Below are positions 1 to 9,085 of a DNA stretch of 64,000 nucleotides, piece by piece. Positions within the stretch are counted from its first letter, which is position 1. Every line of letters begins with the position of its first letter. A program made the position numbers and the translations under genes. The notes beneath the pieces are model-generated. The model made no database searches and had not been told where the DNA came from. It was given only the letters and a program-made list of their open reading frames with translations. Source of the DNA: Roseivirga sp. UBA6052 (lineage in GTDB: Bacteria; Bacteroidota; Bacteroidia; Cytophagales; Cyclobacteriaceae); assembly GCA_002427755.1 (NCBI GenBank), contig DIYO01000001.1, positions 1,054,001-1,118,000 on the forward strand, given 5' to 3'.

Positions 1-337
1 AGGCATCAACATTCCATGGATTTAGCACTAGTGGCTTTTCACAAATAGCATCTGCATCACTTCTCAAAGCAAATCTGATGTGGGCATCATGTAAGTAGTT
101 AGGCGAACAGATGCTCACATAGTCAATCTTCTCTTGATTATGCCTTTTCTTTTCAAGATGTCTATCGAATCTTTCAAACTCGGTGAAAAAGTCGGCCTCC
201 GGGAAGTATGAATCAATAATTCCTACGCTATCAAATTTATCAAGAGTAGCTACCATCTCATTTCCTGTATCCTTTATTGCTTTAAAATGCCTAGGCGCGA
301 TATACCCAGCTGCTCCAATCAATGCAAATTTCTTCAT
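1..337 (-). CDS. wbpB: Gfo/Idh/MocA oxidoreductase, WbpB/WlbA-like (3' end outside window)
   Basis: This is the N-terminal 112 codons of an NAD-dependent sugar dehydrogenase; the rest lies beyond the left edge. The start ATG overlaps the stop of the upstream acetyltransferase gene as ATGA. The protein opens with MKKFALIGAAGYIAPRH, a Rossmann dinucleotide loop, and continues with YVSICSPNYLH and CEKPLVLNP, where the EKP motif holds the family's conserved catalytic lysine. From memory these segments closely match WbpB/WlbA, which oxidises UDP-N-acetylglucosaminuronate at C3 to give the 3-keto sugar for UDP-ManNAc3NAcA. The neighbouring WbpD-like acetyltransferase supports that pathway. The aminotransferase (WbpE-like) expected between the two steps is not visible and may lie further left. 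Confidence 0.85.
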   Translation of the reverse strand, partial: MKKFALIGAAGYIAPRHFKAIKDTGNEMVATLDKFDSVGIIDSYFPEADFFTEFERFDRHLEKKRHNQEKIDYVSICSPNYLHDAHIRFALRSDADAICEKPLVLNPWNVDA

Positions 338-909
338 GCTATTCGCTTTACTTTGCCCTCCTCTAATTGATATTTCTGTTGTGACTCAGGGCATACAGCT
401 ATGTTTTGATCTTCAAAGTTCAACCGGTGGCCATACTCACTCACCCATCCAATTTGCTTCGAAGGATTTCCGACAATTAATGCATAGGGTAATACTGGTT
501 TGGTCACGACAGCACCAGCACCAATTAGAGCAAACTCACCTATCTCATTGCCACAAACAATGGTGGCATTTGCACCTATTGAAGCTCCTTTTTTGACCAC
601 AGTGTCAACATATTGATCGCGCCTTACAACTGCACTTCTCGGATTGAGGATATTGGTGAATACCATAGAAGGGCCTAAAAAAACATCATCTCCGCAAATG
701 ACCCCAGAATAGATACTGACATTGTTTTGGACCTTGACATTTTTGCCAAGAGTAACTTTAGGAGAGACAACTACATTCTGTCCTAGATTGCATGATTCGC
801 CAATTACGCAATCTTTCATGACATGGGAAAAATGCCAAATTTTAGTATTGTCACCAATTGAACAGCCTTTATCAATTACAGCTGTTTCGTGAGCAAAAAA
901 GTTATCCAT
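334..909 (-). CDS. wbpD: WbpD-like N-acetyltransferase, left-handed beta-helix
   Basis: This 191-residue protein is built of hexapeptide repeats (for example IGDNTKIWHFSHV, IGESCNLGQNVVV, LGKNVKVQNNVSIY), the signature of left-handed beta-helix acyltransferases. The order of blocks and the IWHFSHV and NPRSAV segments resemble WbpD/WlbB, UDP-2-acetamido-3-amino-2,3-dideoxyglucuronate N-acetyltransferase. That enzyme uses acetyl-CoA to acetylate the 3-amino group in the cytoplasm on the way to UDP-GlcNAc3NAcA and UDP-ManNAc3NAcA. A GTG directly precedes the ATG; the ATG at 909 is preferred. It begins 11 bp after the ABC transporter stop and overlaps the next gene by 4 bp, so it sits inside the polysaccharide operon. 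Family assignment is firm; the exact substrate is inferred. Confidence 0.85.
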   Translation of the reverse strand: MDNFFAHETAVIDKGCSIGDNTKIWHFSHVMKDCVIGESCNLGQNVVVSPKVTLGKNVKVQNNVSIYSGVICGDDVFLGPSMVFTNILNPRSAVVRRDQYVDTVVKKGASIGANATIVCGNEIGEFALIGAGAVVTKPVLPYALIVGNPSKQIGWVSEYGHRLNFEDQNIAVCPESQQKYQLEEGKVKRIA

Positions 910-920
910 CACAATTTTTA

Positions 921-2720
921 TTAACTATTCACCAACTCCTGAAGGGACACCATGCGTTGGAATTTTTCAGACCTTTCCAATAATTGTTGATATGAGCCTT
1001 GGGCTTTGATTTCTCCCTTATCCATTAAAATCACCTGATCAGCATTCTTAATTGTTGACAATCTATGGGCTACAATAAAAATGGTGTATTGCCCTTTAAG
1101 AGCATCAATATTCTGTTGAATAGCCAATTCCGTTTCAGAATCAAGAGCAGAGGTTGCCTCATCCATTATCAGGATATCAATATCCTTATACAATTCTCTA
1201 GCTATGGAAATTCGTTGCTTCTGACCTCCACTCAGGTTGATACCATTGTTACCCAATAATGAATCTTCCTTTTCATCTAAACCATTAATGTAGTCGGTAA
1301 TCGATGCCTGTTCAACCGCTCTTAAAAAACGTTGATAATTTTCAGGGGTTTTGGGCTCCCAAAAGGTCACGTTGTTGTAGATGGAATCATTGAAAATGAC
1401 TGACTCTTGAGTGATATAGCCTATTCTCTTCTGATAGTCAGCAAGTTTTAGATTTGTGAAAGGGATATTATCTATTTCTATCGTTCCACCTTTAGGTCTT
1501 AATAAACCGGCCAGAATATTAACCAAAGTAGTTTTCCCTGAGCCCGACTCTCCGACAAAAGCAAAAGTTTGGTTTCGCGGAAAAGTGAAATTACAGTTAG
1601 ACAGAATCTTTCTATCTCCGTAATTGAAATTAAGATTGCCAGCAATAATACTTTCATTGAACTTTTTATAATTCAGGTTTCCAGATTTAGTTTTATTAAT
1701 TTCTAGTTCTTGAAAGAATTCCTGAACATTTTCAATCGGCCCAATACTACCCAAAATTTTATTCCATTGGGTCTGAACATTCATCACAAAATTTAATGCT
1801 CTATAAAAGAATAAAAGGGAGAGGATAATTAATGATAATTGTTGCCCCATGTAATTAACCTGAACAAAAATCACTATAACCACCACTGCAATAATGAGTG
1901 GTTCCCGAATGGTTATTAATACCAGGTTATACATACCTGCTTTTCGTCCGTTTTGAAGCATTAATTCAATTTCCTTCTTAGTCATATTGAGTAAAACCTT
2001 CGTAGCCCCTGTTGCTTTCAAGTATTTAAAGTGAGCGACCGTTTGAATTAAGAGATTCTGATAACCATGCTTAATTTTAGTCAAGGATCTTGAAAGTGCC
2101 TGAGTTCTTTTGTAGAGAAAACGAAAGGCCAGATTAGACAGTACTCCTCCTGCGGTAATCAATAAGGCAAATTCAGCATTCGATAAATAAGCAAGCGATA
2201 TATACACCAAGAGCATCATTAATGACTGAAGTACCGTTAGATAATTATTGAATCCACCAGTTACAGCTTCCAATTCAGAGGTTAAGGTATTTTGAATCCG
2301 ACCGGAGTTGGATTTGACAAAGTAGTTATACTCTAAACCCGAAAGAAGCGTTACTCCTCTAACTCTCAACTTTTTAAAGAAATATTGCGTAACAAGTAAC
2401 CTATAAAATCCTTCAAAAAACCTTACCACTCCCTTGGTGGTAAAAAAAAACAACATCAAAAGTAAAATGGACGATAGGTTCAAATCAATCCCCAAATTGG
2501 ATACAGCATCTAAGACAAAGGCCATTTTACCTAAAGAATCTGAACTGGCAGAACCACTGGAGCCTACCATTTCTAATAGTGGTAAAAACATAGTTAACCC
2601 AAGTCCGTCTAGAAGACCTACACCAAAGGTTAGAAGCACTACTAGGAATATTCTGTAGCCAGCAATAGAATAGAAATAAGAAAAAAACTTAAAGTATTTT
2701 TTAATTAATGATTTAATCAT
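921..2720 (-). CDS. ABC transporter half-molecule, MsbA/PglK type
   Basis: The 599-residue protein has an N-terminal membrane domain with about six helices (roughly residues 15-330) and a C-terminal ATPase domain. The ATPase shows Walker A GESGSGKTT with Lys396, the signature LSGGQKQR starting near residue 496, Walker B ILIMDEATSALD and the H-loop in VAHRLST. This is the exporter layout of lipid or lipid-linked oligosaccharide flippases such as MsbA and PglK, which work as homodimers. It overlaps wzc by 4 bp and is followed by sugar-nucleotide genes, so it probably flips or exports the glycolipid or repeat unit of this cluster. Peptide or drug export cannot be excluded from sequence alone. 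Confidence 0.85.
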   Translation of the reverse strand: MIKSLIKKYFKFFSYFYSIAGYRIFLVVLLTFGVGLLDGLGLTMFLPLLEMVGSSGSASSDSLGKMAFVLDAVSNLGIDLNLSSILLLMLFFFTTKGVVRFFEGFYRLLVTQYFFKKLRVRGVTLLSGLEYNYFVKSNSGRIQNTLTSELEAVTGGFNNYLTVLQSLMMLLVYISLAYLSNAEFALLITAGGVLSNLAFRFLYKRTQALSRSLTKIKHGYQNLLIQTVAHFKYLKATGATKVLLNMTKKEIELMLQNGRKAGMYNLVLITIREPLIIAVVVIVIFVQVNYMGQQLSLIILSLLFFYRALNFVMNVQTQWNKILGSIGPIENVQEFFQELEINKTKSGNLNYKKFNESIIAGNLNFNYGDRKILSNCNFTFPRNQTFAFVGESGSGKTTLVNILAGLLRPKGGTIEIDNIPFTNLKLADYQKRIGYITQESVIFNDSIYNNVTFWEPKTPENYQRFLRAVEQASITDYINGLDEKEDSLLGNNGINLSGGQKQRISIARELYKDIDILIMDEATSALDSETELAIQQNIDALKGQYTIFIVAHRLSTIKNADQVILMDKGEIKAQGSYQQLLERSEKFQRMVSLQELVNS

Positions 2721-5149
2721 CTCGCTCTATTCTTTCGGATTAATCTTTTAACCAGAGGCTTACTTTTCTCTTTTTCCTCGTCTGAATAATATCCACCCCC
2801 ATAATTACCATAGCCATAGCCATAGCCATATCCATAGCCATATCCATAGCCATATCCATAACCATAACCATAGCCATAGCCTTTATTCACTTTAAAATCA
2901 TTTAATAGTAGGGTTGGATTTTTCACTAATCCCTTCTTAGTGATGTCATTTAGAAATGGAAAAACCTGTTTGACGGTATAATTCTGGCGAACCACAAAAA
3001 TATTCAGATCAGCCAATCCAACTAAGTTGAACGTATCGGCTACAATTCCTACAGGAGGAGTATCAATGATCACCTGATCATATTTCTCTTTCAACCAAAG
3101 AATCAAATCTTTCAACTCATCAGAAATTAATAATTCAGCAGGATTAGGAGGGACAGGGCCGGCAGCGATGAGATCTAAATTCTCATAAGGTGTTTTTTGT
3201 ATGATCTTATCCTTTTCCACAAAGCCAGCCAAATAATTAGAAACTCCAAAATCATTACTCAAGCCAAAATCACCATATAATTTAGGTTTTCTTAAATCCA
3301 AGCCAACTAGAACTGTCCTCTTTCCAGATACTGCCAACATAGATGCTAAATTCAAGGAGCAAAAAGACTTACCCTCACCAGAAGCGTTAGAAGTAAGCAA
3401 AACTGTCTTAATATTTCGTTCCCTACCAAAGAATGACATATTCGATCGAATCGCCCTGAAAGACTCCGACATGATGGATTTAGGATGTTCCAATACCGCT
3501 AAATTTCCCTCATACTTATTATGTCCGATCATTCCAATGATGGGTATCTGAGTCAATTTCTCAATCTGCTTTCTGAATTCTATCTTCTCGTTCAATACTT
3601 CACGCAATACAAAGAAAAGTAGAGGTAAAGCAAGGCCAACACCTGCTCCTACGGCATAGTTAAAGGGTTTATTCGGATAAACTGATCCCACTTTAGGTGT
3701 TGCTCGATCTACGACTTGGGCATTGGCTTGATTTCCAGCTTTAGCTATACCGGCTTCAGCCCTTTTCTGTTGTAAGAATTCAAACATTCCAACATAAACG
3801 TTATAAATTCTTTGGATGTCACTTAATTGTCTTTGCTTTTCAGGGTAATTTCTAAACTCTTGATCCGCTTTTACTATATCCCTTTTAATTTGTTCTAATT
3901 CACCTCTATATTCTTCTATCTGTAGTTGAGCATTGTTCCTAATTGTTTTAATCAGTCCGTTGATCTCATTGGTCATACTTTTAATAATACTATTACCCCA
4001 TCCTAATGTCTCTAGACGCTTATTGCGGTCAATGATTAGAGATTGTAGTCTTTGAAAAGACTGTGTTAAAAGCGTATTTTCAGAAACAGTCACAGGAACA
4101 AATGCATTCTGCCACTTTGTTGAATCATCTAAAAACTTCAAGTTCAAATCAAGTGAGCTAATAGCCGCTTCCACGGCCCCTTGTCTTTGCTCCAACCCAT
4201 TTAAACGAGATAAAACTGGCCCACCAACATTATCTAAGTTTAGAGTTCTTTCTTGAACTTTTACTTGATCTAACTCTTTTTCATAAATCGTCAAGGTATC
4301 ATCCAAAATCCTTAGTTCTCGATTGATATAAGATATGGTCTTATCAGCTAAGTCATTTTTCCTTTTTAACTCTTGCCCCCTATATACCTCCATAAGGGTA
4401 TTGATGAATTTTGCTCCTTTACGTGGCTCGGTATGATTCAATCTTAATACAGCAATGGTCGTGAACTCACGAAGAAAACTCACACTCACTTTTCTATTCC
4501 ATTCTCTTATCAAGCCTGCCCGGTCCCTGAGTTTAAATGTGTAACTCTTGCCTTTCAAAGTAGACGTTCTGTTGAAAAAAACAGTAAAGCTAAAAGATTC
4601 AGTTTCTATTAGACTATTCGGTTGATATAAGGTGGACTCTTCATGTGCCTCATTATTTGCAAATGTCAACTTAAAATTATTGTCATCCTCAAACGAGATT
4701 AAGAATTCGCGGTTATAAACCTGGGAATGCCCTTGGGTTAGAATGATAGAAAATGGGAGCGTGTTATACTCCTCAATGGATTTGATCCTTCCTCTAGAAT
4801 AATATTCTACATTAAAATCAAGTAAATCTATAGCCGCAGCAGTAATATCCTCACTACGTAACACCTCTAGTTCATTCAAAAAATTAGCCGAAAAGCCACC
4901 ACCAATAAATTCTTTAAAGAATCCAGCCGAGATATCCGGGTTTGTTTCAGGAATCATAATCGATCCCCTCATACTATATCTTTCCGTAGTGTAGCGATGA
5001 TAGACGAAAATCACTAACAATCCAATTAGACATGATAAGATAATAAGAGGCCAGTTTCTGATCACCTTGATCAGAATTAATATTGGATCTACAACAGAAT
5101 TAGTGTTGCTTTGTTGATTATCTTCAAAAAAGTCGAATTCGCTAGCCAT
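2717..5149 (-). CDS. Wzc-like polysaccharide co-polymerase / BY-type tyrosine autokinase
   Basis: This 810-residue protein joins a Wzz-type chain-length domain to a cytoplasmic P-loop tyrosine kinase. It has a membrane helix near residues 30-50, a long coiled-coil periplasmic part, and a second helix just before the kinase (near residues 500-520). The kinase has Walker A SNASGEGKS with Lys594, Walker A' GLDLRKPK and Walker B VIIDTPPVG, as in Wzc/CapB. The tail carries twelve Gly-Tyr repeats and further tyrosines (NYGGGYYSDEE), replacing the usual C-terminal tyrosine cluster that is autophosphorylated. Its ATG overlaps the wza-like stop as TAATG, so the two are translationally coupled. It controls polysaccharide polymerisation and export with the Wza-like partner. 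Confidence 0.93.
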   Translation of the reverse strand: MASEFDFFEDNQQSNTNSVVDPILILIKVIRNWPLIILSCLIGLLVIFVYHRYTTERYSMRGSIMIPETNPDISAGFFKEFIGGGFSANFLNELEVLRSEDITAAAIDLLDFNVEYYSRGRIKSIEEYNTLPFSIILTQGHSQVYNREFLISFEDDNNFKLTFANNEAHEESTLYQPNSLIETESFSFTVFFNRTSTLKGKSYTFKLRDRAGLIREWNRKVSVSFLREFTTIAVLRLNHTEPRKGAKFINTLMEVYRGQELKRKNDLADKTISYINRELRILDDTLTIYEKELDQVKVQERTLNLDNVGGPVLSRLNGLEQRQGAVEAAISSLDLNLKFLDDSTKWQNAFVPVTVSENTLLTQSFQRLQSLIIDRNKRLETLGWGNSIIKSMTNEINGLIKTIRNNAQLQIEEYRGELEQIKRDIVKADQEFRNYPEKQRQLSDIQRIYNVYVGMFEFLQQKRAEAGIAKAGNQANAQVVDRATPKVGSVYPNKPFNYAVGAGVGLALPLLFFVLREVLNEKIEFRKQIEKLTQIPIIGMIGHNKYEGNLAVLEHPKSIMSESFRAIRSNMSFFGRERNIKTVLLTSNASGEGKSFCSLNLASMLAVSGKRTVLVGLDLRKPKLYGDFGLSNDFGVSNYLAGFVEKDKIIQKTPYENLDLIAAGPVPPNPAELLISDELKDLILWLKEKYDQVIIDTPPVGIVADTFNLVGLADLNIFVVRQNYTVKQVFPFLNDITKKGLVKNPTLLLNDFKVNKGYGYGYGYGYGYGYGYGYGYGYGYGNYGGGYYSDEEKEKSKPLVKRLIRKNRAR
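2808..2881 (-). repeat. Hexanucleotide repeat encoding (Gly-Tyr)12
   Basis: On the plus strand the unit ccatag/ccatat/ccataa is repeated twelve times without interruption. On the coding strand each unit is GGN TAT, giving twelve Gly-Tyr pairs in the Wzc-like C-terminal tail. The Gly codon varies (GGC, GGA, GGT), so the array is imperfect at the third position. Slippage by whole units would keep the reading frame and change only the number of tyrosines. Confidence 0.95.
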
Positions 5150-5994
5150 TAAAATCTAGTTAATAGACTGATGATCAATGTGGTACTTGATATTACAGAA
5201 ACGATGATACCCAAATTTTGAAGTGCATTTCCACCAACGCCTAATTCTCTAATCTTCAAGGGTGGTACGTAGATCACATCGTCCGGCTGAATGAACCAAT
5301 ACTCAGTTGGGATGATTGACCTGCTCGTTACATCTACCTCGTGGATTCTAACGCCTTCAGGATAATCCCTTAGGATCAAAACTTGCTCACGATTAGCGTT
5401 CAAAGTAAGGTCTCCTGATGTTGCTATCGCTTCCATCAAAGTAATTTCATACGTTCTTTGTACTTTTTTACCAGGAGAACCTACTTCACCGAAAATAGTA
5501 AAAGGAATACCTTGCAGTTTAACACCAACAAGAATATCATTGATTTCATCCTGAGTTCTGATCGCATCTTCTATGTTATATTTCAATTCATTCGTACTCA
5601 AGCCAGCAGCCTTTATCCTGCCTAAACCATTGATCTCAATATTTCCGTCCTTATCAATATTATAACCAGTTATATAAGGATCCCCGAGTCCATTATTGTT
5701 ATTGTTGCCTCCTCCATTACCATTTCCACCAAGATTCAATCTTTGAAAAATTGGATAGTACTTCTCGACAGCCTCTAACTCTTTAGAATAGAAATTGATC
5801 AACAAAATATCATTGGGTTGCAATCGATAATCTGTTCTTTTCAGGGCTATTAATGTGTCATTTCCGAGTTCAGGTGCTAGGTCTTTATTTTGAAGATAAA
5901 CTACCTTCTCATTGGGTATACAGCTAGAAGCTAAGGCAATTAAAACAATGGAAAGTAAAATTGACTTTGCTAAAGAATTTGATTTTTGTTTCAT
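5149..5994 (-). CDS. Wza-like polysaccharide export lipoprotein (OPX, SLBB)
   Basis: This 281-residue protein starts with a lipoprotein signal ending in LASSC (Cys25), then a poly-export domain near residues 50-150 containing YRLQPNDILLINFYS. A beta-grasp SLBB region follows (ILVGVKLQGIPFTIFGEVGSPGK is its core), and there is a C-terminal hydrophobic segment near 255-281. It belongs to the outer-membrane polysaccharide export family and would form the export channel with the Wzc-like protein encoded next. An Asn/Gly-rich linker near residues 93-103 interrupts the poly-export domain. It is the first gene of the minus-strand operon, which runs into wzc, the ABC transporter, wbpD and wbpB. It is shorter than E. 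coli Wza, as is common in Bacteroidota. Confidence 0.92.
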   Translation of the reverse strand: MKQKSNSLAKSILLSIVLIALASSCIPNEKVVYLQNKDLAPELGNDTLIALKRTDYRLQPNDILLINFYSKELEAVEKYYPIFQRLNLGGNGNGGGNNNNNGLGDPYITGYNIDKDGNIEINGLGRIKAAGLSTNELKYNIEDAIRTQDEINDILVGVKLQGIPFTIFGEVGSPGKKVQRTYEITLMEAIATSGDLTLNANREQVLILRDYPEGVRIHEVDVTSRSIIPTEYWFIQPDDVIYVPPLKIRELGVGGNALQNLGIIVSVISSTTLIISLLTRF

Positions 5995-6311
5995 TAAATC
6001 TTGAAGGTTAGAAATGCTTGCGCCACGTCAGTCCCATTTTAAATAGGAAGACAACTCATTGAAGCTCAAGGTTTGAACTAGGCAGTCTTTAAAAATACGT
6101 ACTGAAAGTACTTTTACCCTACCTAAATCTATTCTAAAATACATCAGGTAGCCTCCCTTAGCAAGGACTATCATAAGTATTTTGATCGTCAAATTTGAAC
6201 ATTCCTTTCTACAAGAAGGGGCGATCACCAAACATTTTTTAAAACCTGATTTAAACAACATTTAATATTATACCTAGATCGAGTATCTTGTTGTCAAACC
6301 TTACTAAACTT
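5995..6311. other. Divergent intergenic region between polysaccharide operon and penicillin acylase
   Basis: About 317 bp separate two divergent genes, so promoters for both must lie here. I see no exact TAnnTTTG box on either strand; near matches exist but are not convincing. A short inverted repeat GTACT-GAA-AGTAC lies near 6109. A 77-codon minus-strand frame (6028-6261) has no family features and is treated as spurious. Confidence 0.5.
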
Positions 6312-8726
6312 ATGAAGACTTGGAAACTTCTCGTCTCGCTCATTCTTTTCGTTGGTATTCTCTATTCCTTAAACACTAAGTTTGTGCAAATACCCCCACT
6401 AGGAAAATTCATGAACCCAAACAATGGATTTTGGACGAATGAATTAACTGAAAATGAGTCATCAGCCATAGAAATCCCCGGCATTATCGAAGAGGTAAAA
6501 GTCATTTATGACAACCAACTTATACCTCATATTTTCGCTCAAAATGACATTGATCTTTATAAAGCACAAGGCTATGTAACCGCACAAAATAGGCTTTGGC
6601 AAATGGAGTTTCAAACGCATGCATCAGCAGGTAGACTAAGTGAAATTGTAGGTTCTGCTGCCATAGATTACGATAGAGAACAAAGAAGAAAAGGCATGGT
6701 CTTCGGAGCTGAAAAAGCACTTGAGAGCATGCAAAACTCTCCTGAAGTGCTTAGCTATATCGAAGCCTACAGAGATGGTGTAAATAGCTACATCAATGGC
6801 TTAACAAAAGCTGATTATCCGGTTGAATACAAACTGCTAGATTATAAGCCAGAACCCTGGACCTTGAAAAAAACAGCACTGTTATTAATGTATATGACTG
6901 ATATGCTTGCAGGGCGTGATTCTGATTTTGAATACACGAACATGTTGAAGAAATATGGTAGCGAAACCTTCGATCTTCTATTTCCTGATTTCTTTAAAGT
7001 CCAAGATCCTGTAATTCCCCAAGAAAGAGACTGGGGTTCATGGCAAGTCAATGTTCCCAATACTCCAGAGCGTTATATGGCAACAGATTTAGCAACCGGA
7101 TTAATGGATAAGCCTCATCCTGATAATGGCAGTAATAATTGGGCTGTTGGGCCCGACAAATCCTACTCAGGGAATCCAATTCTGGCTAACGATCCGCATC
7201 TAGGATTAAACCTACCTTCTATTTGGTATGCAATTCAATTACATTCTCCTTCTCAAAACGTTTTTGGCGTAAGCTTGCCTGGAGCAGCCGGAATAGTAAT
7301 TGGATTTAATAACGATATCTCTTGGGGTGTGACAAATGCCACTAGAGATGTAAAAGACTGGTACAAAATCAATTTTAAGGATAAATCTAATTCAGAATAC
7401 CTTCATGATGGCGTATGGAAAAAGGTTGATAAAAGAATTGAGGAAATAAAAATCAAAGGTGCTCCATCATTATTTGACACTGTTTCATATTCACACCATG
7501 GACCAATTGCGTATGATGAAAATTTCGGTTTAACGGATGAAAGGGTTGGTTTTGCTATGAAATGGATTGGCCATTCTGGTGGTAACAACCAAAAGACCCT
7601 AATTGAATTAAATAAAGCCAAGAACTATGATGACTATGTTTCAGCTCTTTCGCATTATGTAGCACCTGCCCAAAACTTTATCTTCTCATCCAATGAAGGA
7701 GATATTGCACTTTGGATTAATGGAAAATTCCCTAATAAATGGGAAGGTCAAGGCAAGTTCGTTTTGGATGGGTCAAATCCAGAACATGATTGGCAAGGAT
7801 TTATTCCGCATGAACATAATGCCCATGTAAAAAACCCAGAAAGAGGCTTTGTTAGTTCTGCTAATCAACACCCTACTGATGAAGCATACCCTTATTATGT
7901 TTTTAATGATGGTTATGAGACATACCGAAATAGAGTGATCAATGATTTCTTTAGGTCGAAAGAAAAATTTACGATTCAAGACTTTAAAGATCTTCACAAC
8001 AACAATTACAATCTTAAAGCCGCAGAGCTCTTACCCACCGTGTTCGAGAAAATCGACCGCACACAACTAAATGATTCAGAAAACTCCTATTTGGATCAAT
8101 TAAGTGATTGGGATTTCTACAATGATATCGACCAAGTTGGCCCCACCATTTGGGAAAGATTCTGGATTCATCTAAGAAGGTCAGTTTGGGATGAAATTGA
8201 TTCTTTGGAATTCGAAGCAGCATATCCTAAAACCTATCAAACCGTTCATTTACTGATTAGTGAGCCGGAACTAGACTTTATGGATATTGTTGAAACTCCC
8301 GAAAAAGAAACGGCTAGTGATCTATTCCTATTATCCTTCAAAGCAGCAGTCAAAGACTTGAAGAATATTGAGAGGAAAAACGAAACTTTAAATTGGGGAG
8401 ATTACAAAGGAACTTTCGTAGGGCACTTATTACAAGGCCTACCGGCTTTCTCAAGATTTAATTTACCAATTGGTGGAAACAGCGGGATTGTAAATGCTAC
8501 AAGCAAGAATCATGGCCCTTCTTGGCGTATGATTGTGGAAATGTCCAACCCACCAAAAGCTTATGGAATTTATCCTGGTGGACAATCTGGTAATCCAGGT
8601 AGTAAATTCTACGACAACTATGTTGATACTTGGGCTGCAGGAGAATATTTAGAACTGAATTTTATGCAGTCGAAAGAGAATCAGAGCAATACACTTTTTA
8701 CCCAAACACTTAAGTCTCAAAAATGA
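6312..8726 (+). CDS. Penicillin acylase family protein (Ntn hydrolase)
   Basis: About 804 residues, with an N-terminal signal-anchor (MKTWKLLVSLILFVGILYS). The first part (alpha chain) contains AQGYVTAQNRLWQMEF, and the beta chain would begin at Ser274 in NGSNNWAVGP, the autocatalytic N-terminal nucleophile of penicillin, cephalosporin and acyl-homoserine lactone acylases. ANDPHLGL and NDISWGVTNA are other family motifs. It would be exported, cut itself after Gly273 and hydrolyse an amide substrate in the periplasm; the substrate cannot be told from sequence. A TTG 24 bp upstream is in frame, but ATG at 6312 starts directly at the signal sequence. The stop overlaps the next gene's ATG as ATGA, so it is co-translated with a small membrane protein. 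Confidence 0.93.
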   Translation: MKTWKLLVSLILFVGILYSLNTKFVQIPPLGKFMNPNNGFWTNELTENESSAIEIPGIIEEVKVIYDNQLIPHIFAQNDIDLYKAQGYVTAQNRLWQMEFQTHASAGRLSEIVGSAAIDYDREQRRKGMVFGAEKALESMQNSPEVLSYIEAYRDGVNSYINGLTKADYPVEYKLLDYKPEPWTLKKTALLLMYMTDMLAGRDSDFEYTNMLKKYGSETFDLLFPDFFKVQDPVIPQERDWGSWQVNVPNTPERYMATDLATGLMDKPHPDNGSNNWAVGPDKSYSGNPILANDPHLGLNLPSIWYAIQLHSPSQNVFGVSLPGAAGIVIGFNNDISWGVTNATRDVKDWYKINFKDKSNSEYLHDGVWKKVDKRIEEIKIKGAPSLFDTVSYSHHGPIAYDENFGLTDERVGFAMKWIGHSGGNNQKTLIELNKAKNYDDYVSALSHYVAPAQNFIFSSNEGDIALWINGKFPNKWEGQGKFVLDGSNPEHDWQGFIPHEHNAHVKNPERGFVSSANQHPTDEAYPYYVFNDGYETYRNRVINDFFRSKEKFTIQDFKDLHNNNYNLKAAELLPTVFEKIDRTQLNDSENSYLDQLSDWDFYNDIDQVGPTIWERFWIHLRRSVWDEIDSLEFEAAYPKTYQTVHLLISEPELDFMDIVETPEKETASDLFLLSFKAAVKDLKNIERKNETLNWGDYKGTFVGHLLQGLPAFSRFNLPIGGNSGIVNATSKNHGPSWRMIVEMSNPPKAYGIYPGGQSGNPGSKFYDNYVDTWAAGEYLELNFMQSKENQSNTLFTQTLKSQK

Positions 8727-9085
8727 AAAAGTACACTTTAAATTTTGCTCTTACCATAATCATCACTTGGATTGCCAGCATGTTTTTGCCTTGGTGGTCT
8801 GTAATGGTAGCCGGTGTACTATCCGGTGCAATCGTTCGCCTACAAAAAGCCTCGACCTTTATTGTGCCCTTTTTAGCAATTGCCGTATTTTGGATGGTAC
8901 AAGCTTGGATTCTGAGTAGTACGAATGATTTCATTTTAGCATCGAAAATTTCAGTTCTTCTGGGTATTGGAGAGAATCCGATTCTACTAATACTCATCAC
9001 AGGAATCATTGGAGGAATTGCTGCAGGTGTTTCAGGACTACTAGGCAACCAAGTTGGTGCCGCAATTAGCCCAAATACTAAATGA
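8723..9085 (+). CDS. Small four-helix membrane protein of unknown function
   Basis: The 120-residue protein is almost all membrane-spanning: helices near residues 7-23, 26-41, 43-65 and 85-108, with a Gly-rich last helix (ITGIIGGIAAGVSGLLG). I do not recognise a named family with confidence. Its start overlaps the penicillin acylase stop by 4 bp and its stop overlaps the serine biosynthesis fusion start by 4 bp, so the three genes form one translationally coupled unit. The tight coupling argues that it is a real gene. Confidence 0.85.
   Translation: MKKYTLNFALTIIITWIASMFLPWWSVMVAGVLSGAIVRLQKASTFIVPFLAIAVFWMVQAWILSSTNDFILASKISVLLGIGENPILLILITGIIGGIAAGVSGLLGNQVGAAISPNTK

Noticed and set aside
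183..596. A 137-codon plus-strand frame over wbpB and wbpD
   Set aside because: It lies antisense to two well-supported genes, and its translation has no family features.
2808..2881. Reading the ccatag repeat as a CRISPR or a phase-variable frameshift tract
   Set aside because: Units are six bases with no spacers, and changes in unit number keep the frame, so on/off switching by frameshift is not expected.
6028..6261. A 77-codon minus-strand frame in the divergent gap before the penicillin acylase gene
   Set aside because: It has no recognisable domain, an odd Cys/Lys composition and sits where promoters are expected.
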